The notes under the pieces were generated by a model. The model had not been told where the DNA came from. It was given only the letters and a program-made list of their open reading frames with translations, and made no database searches. A stretch of 8,427 nt of DNA from Bacillota bacterium (lineage in GTDB: Bacteria > Bacillota > Clostridia > Peptostreptococcales > Anaerovoracaceae). Location: positions 1-8,427 of the forward strand of contig JAUNRL010000042.1 in NCBI GenBank assembly GCA_030535715.1. Reading direction: 5' to 3'. Below, piece after piece: positions 1-6,865 of this stretch (its first letter is position 1; every line of letters begins with the position of its first letter). Made by a program: the position numbers and the translations under genes.

Positions 1-1
1 G

Positions 2-256
2 GGCAAGACCGGCAAAGTACTGAAGGCGATGCCGAAGCAGGGCAGAGTCATCGTGGAAGGCGTCAACGTACAGACCAAGCATCAGAAGCAGACCCAGAAG
101 GCACCTGCGGAGATCAAGCACCAGGAGGGTCCGGTGGATGTCTCCAACGTCATGTACTATGACACCAAGGCGAAGAAGCCGAGCAGAATCGGTTACAAAG
201 AAGAAAACGGCAGAAAAGTCAGATACGCGAAGGCGACTGGCAACGTGATAGACTAA
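2..256 (+). CDS. rplX: 50S ribosomal protein L24, 3' part (5' end outside window)
   Basis: L24 (uL24) is an early-assembly 23S rRNA-binding protein near the exit-tunnel opening of the large subunit. The reading frame is open from the first bases of the window; 84 residues are visible before the TAA stop. The visible part starts with GKTGKVLKAMPKQGRVIVEG, the second half of the KOW motif and the strand after it. It continues through the family-typical region around EGPVDVSNVMYYD and ends in a basic tail with RIGYKEENGRKVRYAKATG. Family members are usually about 100-105 residues, so roughly 18-20 N-terminal residues are missing upstream. The Met codon at 29 is internal to the conserved KOW region and is not the start. 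rplE follows 18 bases after the stop, as in the standard spc order. Confidence 0.96.
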   Translation, partial: GKTGKVLKAMPKQGRVIVEGVNVQTKHQKQTQKAPAEIKHQEGPVDVSNVMYYDTKAKKPSRIGYKEENGRKVRYAKATGNVID

Positions 257-274
257 AGAAAGGAGGAGACGATT

Positions 275-817
275 TTGGCTGCAAGATTAAAAGAAACATA
301 TAAGAATGATGTTTTCCCGGCGCTGAAAGAAAAGTTCAGCTACGATAACGTCATGGAAGTACCGAAGCTTGAGAAGGTCACCCTGAACATGGGACTGGGC
401 GAAGCGAAGGAAAACGCCAAGGTGCTGGAGAGCGCGGTTGAGGAAATCAGCCTGATCACCGGCCAGAGACCGATCGTGACCAAGGCCAGAAAGTCCATCG
501 CGAACTTTAAAGTCAGAGCGGGTATGCCGGTAGGCGCGAAGGTTACCCTGCGCGGGGACAATATGTATGTCTTCCTGGACAAGCTTTTCAACATCGCTCT
601 TCCGAGGGTCAGAGACTTCAAAGGTGTCAGCCGGAACTCCTTTGACGGCAGAGGAAACTACTCCATGGGCGTCAGGGAACAGCTGATCTTCCCGGAGATC
701 AACTACGACAAGGTAGAGACCATCAAGGGCATGAACATCGTGTTTACCACCACGGCGAAGACGGACGAGGAGGCAGCGGCACTGCTGGAAGGCCTCGGCA
801 TGCCGTTTGAGAAGTGA
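275..817 (+). CDS. rplE: 50S ribosomal protein L5
   Basis: L5 (uL5) binds 5S rRNA together with L18, sits in the central protuberance and contacts the P-site tRNA. The product is 180 residues, the normal family length. It shows [16 protein letters not shown] near residues 29-44, [21 protein letters not shown] near 63-83, and a C-terminal half with RVRDFKGVS and [14 protein letters not shown], all typical of L5. The start is a TTG at 275. It is chosen because AGGAGG lies at 261-266, eight bases upstream, and the product begins MAARLKETY as in relatives; no in-frame ATG lies in that position. A TTG start may lower initiation relative to its neighbours. It lies 18 bases after rplX and 16 bases before rpsZ. 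Confidence 0.97.
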   Translation: MAARLKETYKNDVFPALKEKFSYDNVMEVPKLEKVTLNMGLGEAKENAKVLESAVEEISLITGQRPIVTKARKSIANFKVRAGMPVGAKVTLRGDNMYVFLDKLFNIALPRVRDFKGVSRNSFDGRGNYSMGVREQLIFPEINYDKVETIKGMNIVFTTTAKTDEEAAALLEGLGMPFEK

Positions 818-833
818 TTAGAGGAGGAAAACA

Positions 834-1019
834 ATGGCGAAAACATCCCTGAAAGTGAAGCAGCAGAGAAAACCGAAGTATTCGACCCGTGCTTACACCA
901 GATGCCGGATCTGCGGACGTCCGCATTCGGTTCTGAAGAAGTACGGCATCTGCAGAATCTGCTTCAGAGAGCTGGCCTACAAGGGCGAGATCCCGGGTGT
1001 CAAAAAGGCATCCTGGTAA
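834..1019 (+). CDS. rpsZ: 30S ribosomal protein S14, zinc-binding type Z
   Basis: S14 (uS14) is a late-assembly protein of the small-subunit head, contacting S3, S10 and 16S rRNA. At 61 residues it is the short zinc form rather than the about 89-101 residue zinc-free form. Four cysteines, C24-x2-C27 and C40-x2-C43, form the expected zinc ribbon, and the C-terminus [11 protein letters not shown] is the family signature. AGGAGG at 822-827 precedes the ATG by six bases. The gene is sometimes named rpsN; rpsZ marks the zinc type. It is followed by an unusually long 75-base gap before rpsH. Confidence 0.97.
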   Translation: MAKTSLKVKQQRKPKYSTRAYTRCRICGRPHSVLKKYGICRICFRELAYKGEIPGVKKASW

Positions 1020-1094
1020 ACGAGACAATGTAACTATCCGTTAAGTTGCCTGGGGACAGGTTCGGGCAATACTGGCGGAGGAAGGAGAATAGAA
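1020..1094 (+). promoter_or_regulatory. Non-coding rpsZ-rpsH gap with a possible stem-loop
   Basis: Most neighbouring genes in this operon are 2-31 bases apart, whereas this gap is 75 bases. It can form a small hairpin: TTGCC at 1046-1050 pairs with GGCAA at 1065-1069. The pairing can extend through AG 1044-1045 with CT 1072-1073 across a two-base bulge. An alternative inner stem is CCTG 1049-1052 with CAGG 1057-1060 around a GGGA loop. The end of the gap holds the purine-rich Shine-Dalgarno region GGAGGAAGGAG (1077-1087) for rpsH. I see no convincing promoter. S8 is a known autoregulator of the spc operon in E. coli, so a regulatory role is conceivable, but the stem is short and the link is inference. 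Confidence 0.3.
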
Positions 1095-1493
1095 ATGAGC
1101 ATGACAGATCCGATTGCGGATATGTTGACAAGAATCAGAAATGCGAACACCGCAGGTCACCCCACCGTTGAGATCCCGGCATCCAAGATGAAGAAGTCCA
1201 TCGCGGGAATCCTGAAGAAAGAGGGGTACATCGAAGATTTTGAGGTCATCGAAGACAATAAGCAGGGCATCATCAAAGTAACGATGAAGTATGGCCCCGA
1301 TAAAGAGAGAGTCATCAGCGGAATCAGGAAGATTTCCAAGCCGGGTCTCAAGTCCTATGCGAAGGCGCATGAGATTCCGAGGGTCCTGGGCGGACTGGGC
1401 ATCGCGATTATCTCCACGTCCAGCGGCGTGATCAGTGATAAGGAAGCCCGGAAGCTGGGCATCGGCGGCGAAGTTATCTGTTATGTATGGTAG
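1095..1493 (+). CDS. rpsH: 30S ribosomal protein S8
   Basis: S8 (uS8) binds the central domain of 16S rRNA and nucleates platform assembly; in E. coli it also represses spc operon translation. The 132-residue product has the normal length. It begins [18 protein letters not shown], the canonical N-terminus, has an internal [20 protein letters not shown], and ends [19 protein letters not shown], the highly conserved C-terminal RNA-binding signature. The start ATG is preceded by a double purine-rich block (1077-1087). The TAG stop at 1491-1493 merges with the rplF Shine-Dalgarno, suggesting coupling to rplF. Confidence 0.97.
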   Translation: MSMTDPIADMLTRIRNANTAGHPTVEIPASKMKKSIAGILKKEGYIEDFEVIEDNKQGIIKVTMKYGPDKERVISGIRKISKPGLKSYAKAHEIPRVLGGLGIAIISTSSGVISDKEARKLGIGGEVICYVW

Positions 1494-1505
1494 GAGGAAA
1501 AAAAC

Positions 1506-2048
1506 ATGTCAAGAATAGGTATCAAACCGATCGATCTTCCTGCCGGCGTAGAGGTAAAGGTCGATGGAAATGTGGTCTCCGTCAAGGGACCGAAAGGTGA
1601 ACTGAAGGAAACGATCAGCTCGCTGCTGACTGTCGAGATCAAAGACAATACCGTTACCGTATCCAGAGACGGTGACGAAGCAGAAAAGAGATCGCAGCAT
1701 GGCCTGGCCAGAACGCTGATCAGCAACATGGTGATCGGTGTGACCAAGGGCTTCGAGAAGAAGCTGATTCTGGTCGGTGTCGGATACAAGGCGGAGAAGA
1801 AGGGTAAGAAGCTGGTCATGAACCTGGGCTATTCTCATCCGATCGAACTGGAAGATCCCGAAGGCATCACCACGGAGACTCCCGACGCCAATACCGTTAT
1901 CGTCAAGGGAATCGACAAAGCACTGGTCGGCAACTATGCGGCAAACATCCGTGCCTGGAGAAAGCCTGAACCTTACAAAGGCAAGGGCATCAAGTATGAA
2001 GATGAGCGCATCCGCAGAAAAGAAGGCAAGACCGGAGCCGGAGCATAA
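1506..2048 (+). CDS. rplF: 50S ribosomal protein L6
   Basis: L6 (uL6) binds 23S rRNA near the sarcin-ricin loop at the base of the L7/L12 stalk. The 180-residue product begins [17 protein letters not shown] and ends with [26 protein letters not shown], the signature C-terminal RNA-binding segment. Two repeated alpha/beta L6 domains are expected, roughly residues 1-80 and 81-175. The second contains [28 protein letters not shown] at 1492-1497 overlaps the rpsH stop codon and lies eight bases from the ATG. rplR follows after 18 bases. Confidence 0.97.
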   Translation: MSRIGIKPIDLPAGVEVKVDGNVVSVKGPKGELKETISSLLTVEIKDNTVTVSRDGDEAEKRSQHGLARTLISNMVIGVTKGFEKKLILVGVGYKAEKKGKKLVMNLGYSHPIELEDPEGITTETPDANTVIVKGIDKALVGNYAANIRAWRKPEPYKGKGIKYEDERIRRKEGKTGAGA

Positions 2049-2066
2049 GGAAAGGAGTGAAGCGAA

Positions 2067-2432
2067 GTGGCGAAAGAAAGCAGAAACGACAGACGTCTCC
2101 AGAGACATCAGAGAATCAGAAAGTACATCAGCGGAACTCCTGAGAAGCCTCGCCTTTGTGTGTTTAGAAGCAACAAGAACATCGCGGCGCAGATCATTGA
2201 TGATGTTAACGGCGTAACGCTGGTTTCCGCATCGTCCATCGACAAGACGCTGAAGGACGAGATCGGCTACGGCGGCAACAGGGAAGCGGCCAAGGCTGTT
2301 GGCGAAGCCGTCGCGAAGAGAGCACTGGAGAAGGGGATTGAAGAGGTCTGTTTCGACAGAGGCGGCTTCCTGTATCACGGTAGAGTCAAGGAACTGGCCG
2401 ACGGAGCACGTGAAGCCGGATTGAAATTCTAG
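2067..2432 (+). CDS. rplR: 50S ribosomal protein L18
   Basis: L18 (uL18) binds 5S rRNA and helps attach it to the 23S rRNA with L5. The product is 121 residues, the usual bacterial length. It has a basic N-terminus (residues 1-20, many Arg and Lys), then [20 protein letters not shown], and a C-terminal [26 protein letters not shown] that is diagnostic of L18. The start is GTG at 2067, supported by AAGGAG at 2052-2057, nine bases upstream, and by the family-typical first residues. The TAG stop overlaps the first base of the rpsE Shine-Dalgarno. Confidence 0.97.
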   Translation: MAKESRNDRRLQRHQRIRKYISGTPEKPRLCVFRSNKNIAAQIIDDVNGVTLVSASSIDKTLKDEIGYGGNREAAKAVGEAVAKRALEKGIEEVCFDRGGFLYHGRVKELADGAREAGLKF

Positions 2433-2443
2433 GGAGGTAATCA

Positions 2444-2947
2444 ATGCAGAACAGATTAGATGTATCAAAACTGGAATTGACCGAAACGATCGTCAACATC
2501 AGACGTGTTGCGAAGACCGTTAAGGGTGGCAGAAACATGCGCTTCTCCGTCACGGTCGTCGTCGGTGACGGCGAAGGCCATGTGGGCGTAGGTCTGGGCA
2601 AGGCTCAGGAAATTCCGGAAGCTGTCCGCAAGGCGACAGAAGACGCGAAGAAAAATGTGATTCTGGTTCCCACCGTAGGAACGACCATTCCGCACCGCCA
2701 GTTGGGCGTGTTCGGCGCAGGAAGAGTTCTTCTGATGCCGGCGGCTCCCGGTACCGGCGTCATCGCAGGTTCCTCCGTGCGTACGGTTCTGGAAGCTGCA
2801 GGCGTCAAGGACATCCGGGCGAAATCCATCGGTTCCAACAATACCGGAAATATGGCCTATGCGACGATGGAAGGCCTGAAGAGCCTCATGACCCTGGAGG
2901 AAGTTGCCAGGAAAAGGGGTAAGACCAAAGAAGAAATCTTAGGATAA
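2444..2947 (+). CDS. rpsE: 30S ribosomal protein S5
   Basis: S5 (uS5) lies at the back of the small subunit near the mRNA entry channel and influences decoding accuracy; its N-terminal loop is the classical site of spectinomycin resistance changes. The 167-residue product has the dsRNA-binding-like N-domain (about 10-75) with [19 protein letters not shown] and the C-terminal domain (about 85-150) with [19 protein letters not shown]. The spectinomycin loop (residues 24-30, KTVKGGR) looks wild type. Residues 110-111 are Ser-Ser, where most relatives have a glycine followed by Pro or Ala. GGGAGG at 2432-2437 lies six bases before the ATG. Confidence 0.97.
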   Translation: MQNRLDVSKLELTETIVNIRRVAKTVKGGRNMRFSVTVVVGDGEGHVGVGLGKAQEIPEAVRKATEDAKKNVILVPTVGTTIPHRQLGVFGAGRVLLMPAAPGTGVIAGSSVRTVLEAAGVKDIRAKSIGSNNTGNMAYATMEGLKSLMTLEEVARKRGKTKEEILG

Positions 2948-2960
2948 GGAGGAAGCAGTA

Positions 2961-3143
2961 ATGGCAGGAAAAATCAAGGTCACACTGACGAAAAGCGTTA
3001 TTGGCGCTTCCCCGAAACAGAGAAAAGTTGTCGAAGCGTTAGGACTGAAGAAGATGCACCAGTCGGTTGAGCTGGTTGACTCTCCGGTAACGAGAGGCGC
3101 GGTCAGCAAGGTATCGCATCTTTTGACCGTAGAAGAAATATAA
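2961..3143 (+). CDS. rpmD: 50S ribosomal protein L30
   Basis: L30 (uL30) is a small 23S rRNA-binding protein of the large subunit. The 60-residue product matches the bacterial short form in length and pattern: [28 protein letters not shown] at the start, then [32 protein letters not shown] at 2946-2952 overlaps the rpsE stop and lies eight bases from the ATG. It sits between rpsE and rplO, its invariant spc position. Confidence 0.96.
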   Translation: MAGKIKVTLTKSVIGASPKQRKVVEALGLKKMHQSVELVDSPVTRGAVSKVSHLLTVEEI

Positions 3144-3165
3144 GGATCGGAGGTGCGAGATAGTC

Positions 3166-3606
3166 ATGAAACTGCATGAATTCAAAGCAGTAGACGGAGC
3201 GACGAAAGCTCCGAAGAGAAAAGGCCGCGGCACAGCGACCGGTCAGGGCAAGACCGCCGGACGTGGAATGAACGGCCAGAAATCCAGAAGCGGCGGCGGT
3301 GTAAGGCCAGGATTCGAGGGCGGCCAGATGCCTCTGTACCGGCGGATCCCGAAGCGCGGATTCACCAACATCTGGGGGACGGTATATACCACACTGAACG
3401 TTAGCGAACTCAACCGGTTTGAAGCCGGCACTGAGGTCACGCCCGAACTCCTGAAGGAAGCCGGTATGGCCAAGCAGGTAAAGGACGGCATCAAGATTCT
3501 CGGCAATGGTAATCTGGAAAAGAGTCTGATCGTTAAGGCTCACAAGTTTACGAAGACTGCTGTAGAGAAGATCGAAGCTGCCGGAGGAAAGGCTGAGGTG
3601 ATCTGA
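3166..3606 (+). CDS. rplO: 50S ribosomal protein L15
   Basis: L15 (uL15) is a late-assembly large-subunit protein with a long extended arm threading into 23S rRNA. The product is 146 residues, normal length. The N-terminal half (about 20-50) is the Gly/Arg/Lys-rich extension with [29 protein letters not shown]. The globular C-terminal half contains [27 protein letters not shown] and [15 protein letters not shown], typical of L15. GGAGGT at 3149-3154 precedes the ATG by 11 bases, slightly long. Its TGA stop overlaps the secY ATG by one base. Confidence 0.97.
   Translation: MKLHEFKAVDGATKAPKRKGRGTATGQGKTAGRGMNGQKSRSGGGVRPGFEGGQMPLYRRIPKRGFTNIWGTVYTTLNVSELNRFEAGTEVTPELLKEAGMAKQVKDGIKILGNGNLEKSLIVKAHKFTKTAVEKIEAAGGKAEVI
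3595..3603 (+). promoter_or_regulatory. Extended Shine-Dalgarno for secY inside the rplO 3' end
   Basis: GAGGTGATC at 3595-3603 is complementary over nine bases to the conserved bacterial 16S rRNA 3' end (GATCACCTC). It lies within the last codons of rplO, directly before the overlapping TGA/ATG. This supports the ATG at 3606 as the secY start. It also suggests translational coupling, since ribosomes finishing L15 would stop on the secY initiation site. Confidence 0.6.
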
Positions 3607-4889
3607 TGGAAATGCTCCGAACAGTGACAAAGGCATGGAACATCCCGGATCTGCGAAAGAAAATCATCTTCACGCTATGCATGCTGCTGACTTTCCGGAT
3701 CGGCGCCCAGATCCCTGTACCGAATATGGACAGGGACGTGCTGGCCCAGACCTTTGACAGTGATACCGGACTGTTCGCTCTGTTCAATCTGTTCTCGGGT
3801 GGTGCGTTCAGTAATTTCACAATCTTTGCATTGTCCATTACTCCGTACATCACGGCATCCATCATCCTTCAACTCCTGACCATCGCGGTTCCGTCTCTGG
3901 AGAGACTGGCCCGGGAAGGAACGGAGGGCAGAAAGAAAATCGCTGCATATACGAGATACCTGACGGTAGGTCTGGCTGTTGTGCAGGCCATCGGCGTGAC
4001 CATCGGCCTGTTCCGGCGGGCGCTGATCGACACAGATGTATTCAGCGTTATCGTCATCGTCATGGTACTGACCGCAGGAACCGCGTTCCTGATGTGGCTG
4101 GGAGAAATGATCAACGAGAGAGGCATCGGCAACGGTATCTCCCTGATTATCTTCGCCGGCATCATTGCCAGACTCCCGTCCGCATGTCAGGAAATCTGGG
4201 GAAAACTGCAGGACGGAACGATGAGCATCATTACGCTGATCGTCTTCACGCTCTTCTGCGTGATCGTCATCGTCGGTATCATTGAGGTACAGCAGGGCCA
4301 GAGAAGAATTCCGGTTCAGTACGCCAAGAGAGTTGTCGGACGGAAAATGTACGGCGGACAGGCTACACACATTCCGCTCAAGGTCAACCAGGCGGGCGTT
4401 ATCCCGGTTATCTTCGCCATGGCATTCCTGCAGTTCCCGCTGACGATCACCTACTTCATGAATGCGCAGGGCGACGCGGCACAGTGGATTGAAAAGTGGC
4501 TGTCGCCGACGGGAAGCCCCGGTGTATGGGTCTATGCGGCATTCAACGGCGTGCTCATCATTTTCTTCACCTACTTCTATACATCGGTCACCTTTAATCC
4601 GATGGAAGTGGCGCAGAACATGAAAGCCAACGGCGGGTTCATCCCGGGTATCCGTCCGGGCAGGGCAACGGTGGAATACCTGAACCGTGTAATGACGAGG
4701 ATCACCTTCGTCGGAGCCATCTTCCTGGCGGCTGTTGCGATTCTGCCGACCATCGTCAGCCAGATGGGCGGACTGAACTTTCATTTTGGTGGAACAAGTC
4801 TGTTGATTGCTGTCGGTGTAGCATTGGATACGATGAAACAGCTTGAAAACCAAATGGTCATGAGAAACTACTCAGGATTCCTGAAGTGA
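3606..4889 (+). CDS. secY: Protein translocase channel subunit SecY
   Basis: SecY is the pore-forming subunit of the SecYEG channel that exports unfolded proteins and inserts membrane proteins at the cytoplasmic membrane. The 427-residue product has ten hydrophobic segments, at about 17-37, 72-96, 115-137, 145-166, 175-193, 207-228, 263-284, 307-329, 365-384 and 395-412. Family landmarks are the plug region around NLFSGGAFSNFTIFALSITP (61-80), ERGIGNGISLIIFAGI (171-186), the cytosolic loop QQGQRRIPVQYAKR (229-242), and FNPMEVAQNMKANGGFIPGI (330-349), which leads into the SecA/ribosome-contacting loop. The ATG at 3606 overlaps the rplO stop. An ATG at 3612 would give a more family-like MLRT start but has poorer Shine-Dalgarno spacing. 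No truncation is evident. Confidence 0.97.
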   Translation: MEMLRTVTKAWNIPDLRKKIIFTLCMLLTFRIGAQIPVPNMDRDVLAQTFDSDTGLFALFNLFSGGAFSNFTIFALSITPYITASIILQLLTIAVPSLERLAREGTEGRKKIAAYTRYLTVGLAVVQAIGVTIGLFRRALIDTDVFSVIVIVMVLTAGTAFLMWLGEMINERGIGNGISLIIFAGIIARLPSACQEIWGKLQDGTMSIITLIVFTLFCVIVIVGIIEVQQGQRRIPVQYAKRVVGRKMYGGQATHIPLKVNQAGVIPVIFAMAFLQFPLTITYFMNAQGDAAQWIEKWLSPTGSPGVWVYAAFNGVLIIFFTYFYTSVTFNPMEVAQNMKANGGFIPGIRPGRATVEYLNRVMTRITFVGAIFLAAVAILPTIVSQMGGLNFHFGGTSLLIAVGVALDTMKQLENQMVMRNYSGFLK

Positions 4890-4904
4890 TCAAGGAGGTA
4901 AACG

Positions 4905-5549
4905 ATGAACCTGATTCTGTTAGGCCCTCCGGGAGCGGGCAAAGGCACCCAGGCGGCAAAGATTATTGAGAAATATAGCATTCCTCATATCTCAACCGGC
5001 GATATTTTCAGAGAGAACATCAAGAACGGTACGGAACTGGGCAAAAAGGCGCAGGAATACATGAACAAGGGGCAGCTGGTTCCCGATGAGCTGGTCGTGG
5101 AGATCGCCACGGACAGACTGAACGCAGACGACTGCAAAGACGGTTTCCTTCTGGACGGATTCCCGAGAACGGTGTTCCAGGCGGAGAAGCTGGACGAATT
5201 CCTGGCAGCTAAGGGCAAGAAGATCGATCACGTTCTGGACATCGATGTCAACCGTGAGGAACTGATGATCCGGCTGACCGGCAGAAGAGTCTGCAAGACC
5301 TGCGGAGCATCCTTCCATGTGGTCAATATCCCGCCGAAAAATGAGGGCATCTGCGATGTCTGCGGCGCGGAGCTGGTGCAGAGGCCGGATGACAACGAAG
5401 AAACGGCAGATAGCCGGATTGAGGTCTACAACAAGGAAACCAAACCGCTGATCGACTACTACGAGAAAGCGGGCAACATCTCCCATATCGACGGCACGAC
5501 CGGACTGGACAATGTATTCAGCGCCATCACGCAGATTCTGGGAGAATAG
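4905..5549 (+). CDS. adk: Adenylate kinase, zinc-LID type
   Basis: Adenylate kinase catalyses reversible ATP + AMP = 2 ADP in the cytoplasm and balances the adenine nucleotide pool. The 214-residue product is the long bacterial form. The P-loop GPPGAGKGT is at residues 7-15, the AMP-binding part includes STGDIFR (30-36), and LLDGFPRT (82-89) is the family signature. The LID domain holds four cysteines, C130-x2-C133 and C150-x2-C153, the structural zinc site typical of Gram-positive enzymes. The C-terminal part has the RP-DD-EET-RIEVYN arginine-containing segment. AAGGAGGT at 4892-4899 lies five bases before the ATG and just after the secY stop. map begins two bases after its TAG. Confidence 0.98.
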   Translation: MNLILLGPPGAGKGTQAAKIIEKYSIPHISTGDIFRENIKNGTELGKKAQEYMNKGQLVPDELVVEIATDRLNADDCKDGFLLDGFPRTVFQAEKLDEFLAAKGKKIDHVLDIDVNREELMIRLTGRRVCKTCGASFHVVNIPPKNEGICDVCGAELVQRPDDNEETADSRIEVYNKETKPLIDYYEKAGNISHIDGTTGLDNVFSAITQILGE

Positions 5550-5551
5550 GC

Positions 5552-6304
5552 ATGATCATCATTAAATCGGATCAGGAAATTGATCTGATGCGGGAATCGG
5601 GCAAGGTGACGGGGTATATCCTGAAGGAACTGGAGTACCTCGTCAGGCCCGGCATCTCCACAGCAGATATCGATGCCTTTGTGGAAAAGACCATACGCAG
5701 CCATGGCATGACGCCGACTTTTCTCGGTTACGGGGGATTCCCGGCCAGCGCCTGCGTGTCCGTCAACGACGAAGTGGTTCATGGTATTCCGGATAGAAAG
5801 AGAATTCTCCGGGAGGGTGACATCGTCAGCGTGGACGTCGGATCCACATACAAAGGTTACGTCAGTGACGCAGCAAGGACTTTTTCGGTAGGACAGGTTA
5901 GCGAGGTGGCTTCAAAGCTGATGGAGGCTACCCGGGACAGTTTTTTTGCGGGACTGGAGTTCTGCAGAGTTGGCTACCGGCTGTCGGACATCTCTCATGC
6001 GATACAGGTTAAAGCTGAGGGCGAAGGATTCTCGGTGATCCGCGACTTTGTCGGTCACGGGGTCGGCCACCAGATGCATGAGGATCCGCAGATCCCCAAT
6101 TTTGGCAAGGCGGGTCGCGGGCCCAGACTGGCGAAGGGTATGGTTTTTGCAATAGAACCCATGATCTGCGAGGGCGCCTGGAACGTCCGGACATTGGAGA
6201 ATGACTGGACGGTCGTCACACTGGATGGCAAGTTGTCCGCGCATTATGAAAATACAGTGGTCATTACGGACGGGGAGCCGGAACTGCTCACCCTGGGTGA
6301 ATGA
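5552..6304 (+). CDS. map: Methionine aminopeptidase, type I
   Basis: This enzyme removes the initiator methionine from nascent proteins when the second residue is small. It is a cytoplasmic metalloenzyme of the pita-bread fold. The 250-residue product has the normal short type I length with no N-terminal zinc-finger extension. The metal ligands are all in place: D95 (VSVDVG), D106 (YVSDAART), H169 (FVGHGVGHQMHE), E202 (FAIEPM) and E233 (AHYENT). H77 in DEVVHGIP is the substrate-contacting histidine. The start is supported by family alignment (MIIIKSDQEIDLMRESG), a weak GGGAGA at 5540-5545 inside adk, and a gap of only two bases, so coupling to adk translation is likely. Confidence 0.98.
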   Translation: MIIIKSDQEIDLMRESGKVTGYILKELEYLVRPGISTADIDAFVEKTIRSHGMTPTFLGYGGFPASACVSVNDEVVHGIPDRKRILREGDIVSVDVGSTYKGYVSDAARTFSVGQVSEVASKLMEATRDSFFAGLEFCRVGYRLSDISHAIQVKAEGEGFSVIRDFVGHGVGHQMHEDPQIPNFGKAGRGPRLAKGMVFAIEPMICEGAWNVRTLENDWTVVTLDGKLSAHYENTVVITDGEPELLTLGE

Positions 6305-6316
6305 GAGGTATGAGTT

Positions 6317-6538
6317 ATGGCAAAGAAAGACGTAATCGAAACGGAAGGCAAAGTTATCGAAGCGCAGCCCAATGCGATGTTCATCGTGGAACTGGAGACC
6401 GGGCACAGAGTCCTCGCTCATGTTTCCGGAAAGATTCGGACCAACTATATCCGGATCATCCCGGGGGATCGGGTCAAGGTGGAGCTTTCCCCCTATGATC
6501 TGACCCGCGGACGCATTACATGGCGCGGCCGCGCATAG
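6317..6538 (+). CDS. infA: Translation initiation factor IF-1
   Basis: IF-1 binds the small-subunit A site during initiation and helps IF-2 and IF-3 select the start codon. The 73-residue product is a single OB-fold S1-like domain. It begins [21 protein letters not shown], has [16 protein letters not shown] in the middle, and ends [19 protein letters not shown], the family C-terminus. The Shine-Dalgarno GAGAGGT (6303-6309) is weaker than most in this operon and overlaps the end of map. Only 12 bases separate map and infA; many related genomes carry a small KOW-domain gene here, and it is absent. Confidence 0.97.
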   Translation: MAKKDVIETEGKVIEAQPNAMFIVELETGHRVLAHVSGKIRTNYIRIIPGDRVKVELSPYDLTRGRITWRGRA

Positions 6539-6569
6539 TATTTCAAGACGTTACAGAAAGGAGCGCAAA

Positions 6570-6683
6570 ATGAAAGTCAGAGCTTCTGTCAAACCGATGT
6601 GCGAGAAATGCAAGATCATCAAGAGAAAAGGAAAAGTCATGGTGATCTGCGAGAATCCGAAGCATAAACAGAAACAGGGCTGA
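6570..6683 (+). CDS. rpmJ: 50S ribosomal protein L36, zinc type
   Basis: L36 (bL36) is the smallest large-subunit protein, organising 23S rRNA near the base of the stalk. The 37-codon gene reads [20 protein letters not shown] and ends NPKHKQKQG, the canonical form. The zinc ligands C11, C14, C27 and H32 are all present, so this is the zinc-binding version. AAAGGAG at 6557-6563 lies six bases before the ATG. It sits 31 bases after infA and is the last gene before the 207-base non-coding interval ahead of rpsM. Confidence 0.97.
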   Translation: MKVRASVKPMCEKCKIIKRKGKVMVICENPKHKQKQG

Positions 6684-6728
6684 AGCAACAAAGCCGACAA
6701 AGTCAAATTAGAACAAAAAATGAATTTG

Positions 6729-6766
6729 CTCCGGCAGCTGGTTTTCGCAGTGGTTCAGCTGCGGAG
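6729..6766 (+). other. Bulged inverted repeat (RNA hairpin) in the rpsM leader
   Basis: The left arm CTCCGGCAGCTG (6729-6740) pairs with the right arm CAGCTGCGGAG (6756-6766). This gives 11 Watson-Crick pairs with a single bulged G and a 15-base loop (6741-6755). The loop contains CGCAG (6746-6750), complementary to CTGCG at 6772-6776 just 3' of the stem, so an H-type pseudoknot is possible. It is not a standard terminator, because the T-rich stretch (6785-6796) starts 18 bases after the stem. Confidence 0.5.
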
Positions 6767-6831
6767 GCTGCCTGCGCAGACGCGTTTTGTGTTCTTCACA
6801 GTTATTATTCAATATGAACATCCCGTTTATA

Positions 6832-6865
6832 TTACGACTCGCTGTTGGTAAGGCGAGATACGTGA
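6832..6865 (+). other. Two-part stem-loop just upstream of the rpsM ribosome binding site
   Basis: The inner stem CTCGC (6838-6842) pairs with GCGAG (6853-6857) around a ten-base loop. The outer stem TTACG (6832-6836) pairs with CGTGA (6861-6865), including one G-U pair. The two helices are separated by an asymmetric internal loop of one base against three. The structure ends 14 bases before the AGGAGGAG of rpsM, close enough to affect initiation if a protein stabilised it. The evidence is base pairing only. Confidence 0.4.

Noticed and set aside
29..31. ATG at 29 as the rplX start
   Set aside because: It is inside the conserved KOW region, and the frame is open with L24-like residues upstream to the window edge.
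1936..2217. + strand open frame bridging rplF and rplR
   Set aside because: It is an alternate frame of two conserved genes, and its product has only biased composition.
1509..2468. Open frame (319 codons) on the - strand opposite rplF and rplR
   Set aside because: It is fully antisense to conserved ribosomal genes, with no family resemblance and no plausible regulatory context.
3675..4853. Long open frame (392 codons) on the - strand opposite secY
   Set aside because: It lies entirely inside secY, has no recognisable domain, is rich in charged low-complexity-like residues, and shows the mirror codon bias expected opposite a strongly biased gene.
6301..6498. Open frame starting with ATG overlapping the map stop
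   Set aside because: It is out of frame with infA, lies inside it, and its product resembles nothing; the infA frame at 6317 matches its family end to end.
6729..6796. Intrinsic terminator after rpmJ
   Set aside because: The hairpin is good, but the T-rich stretch is interrupted (TTTTGTGTTCTT) and begins 18 bases after the stem. The closer GCG/CGC stem is only 3-4 pairs. Attenuation remains possible, but I do not call a terminator.
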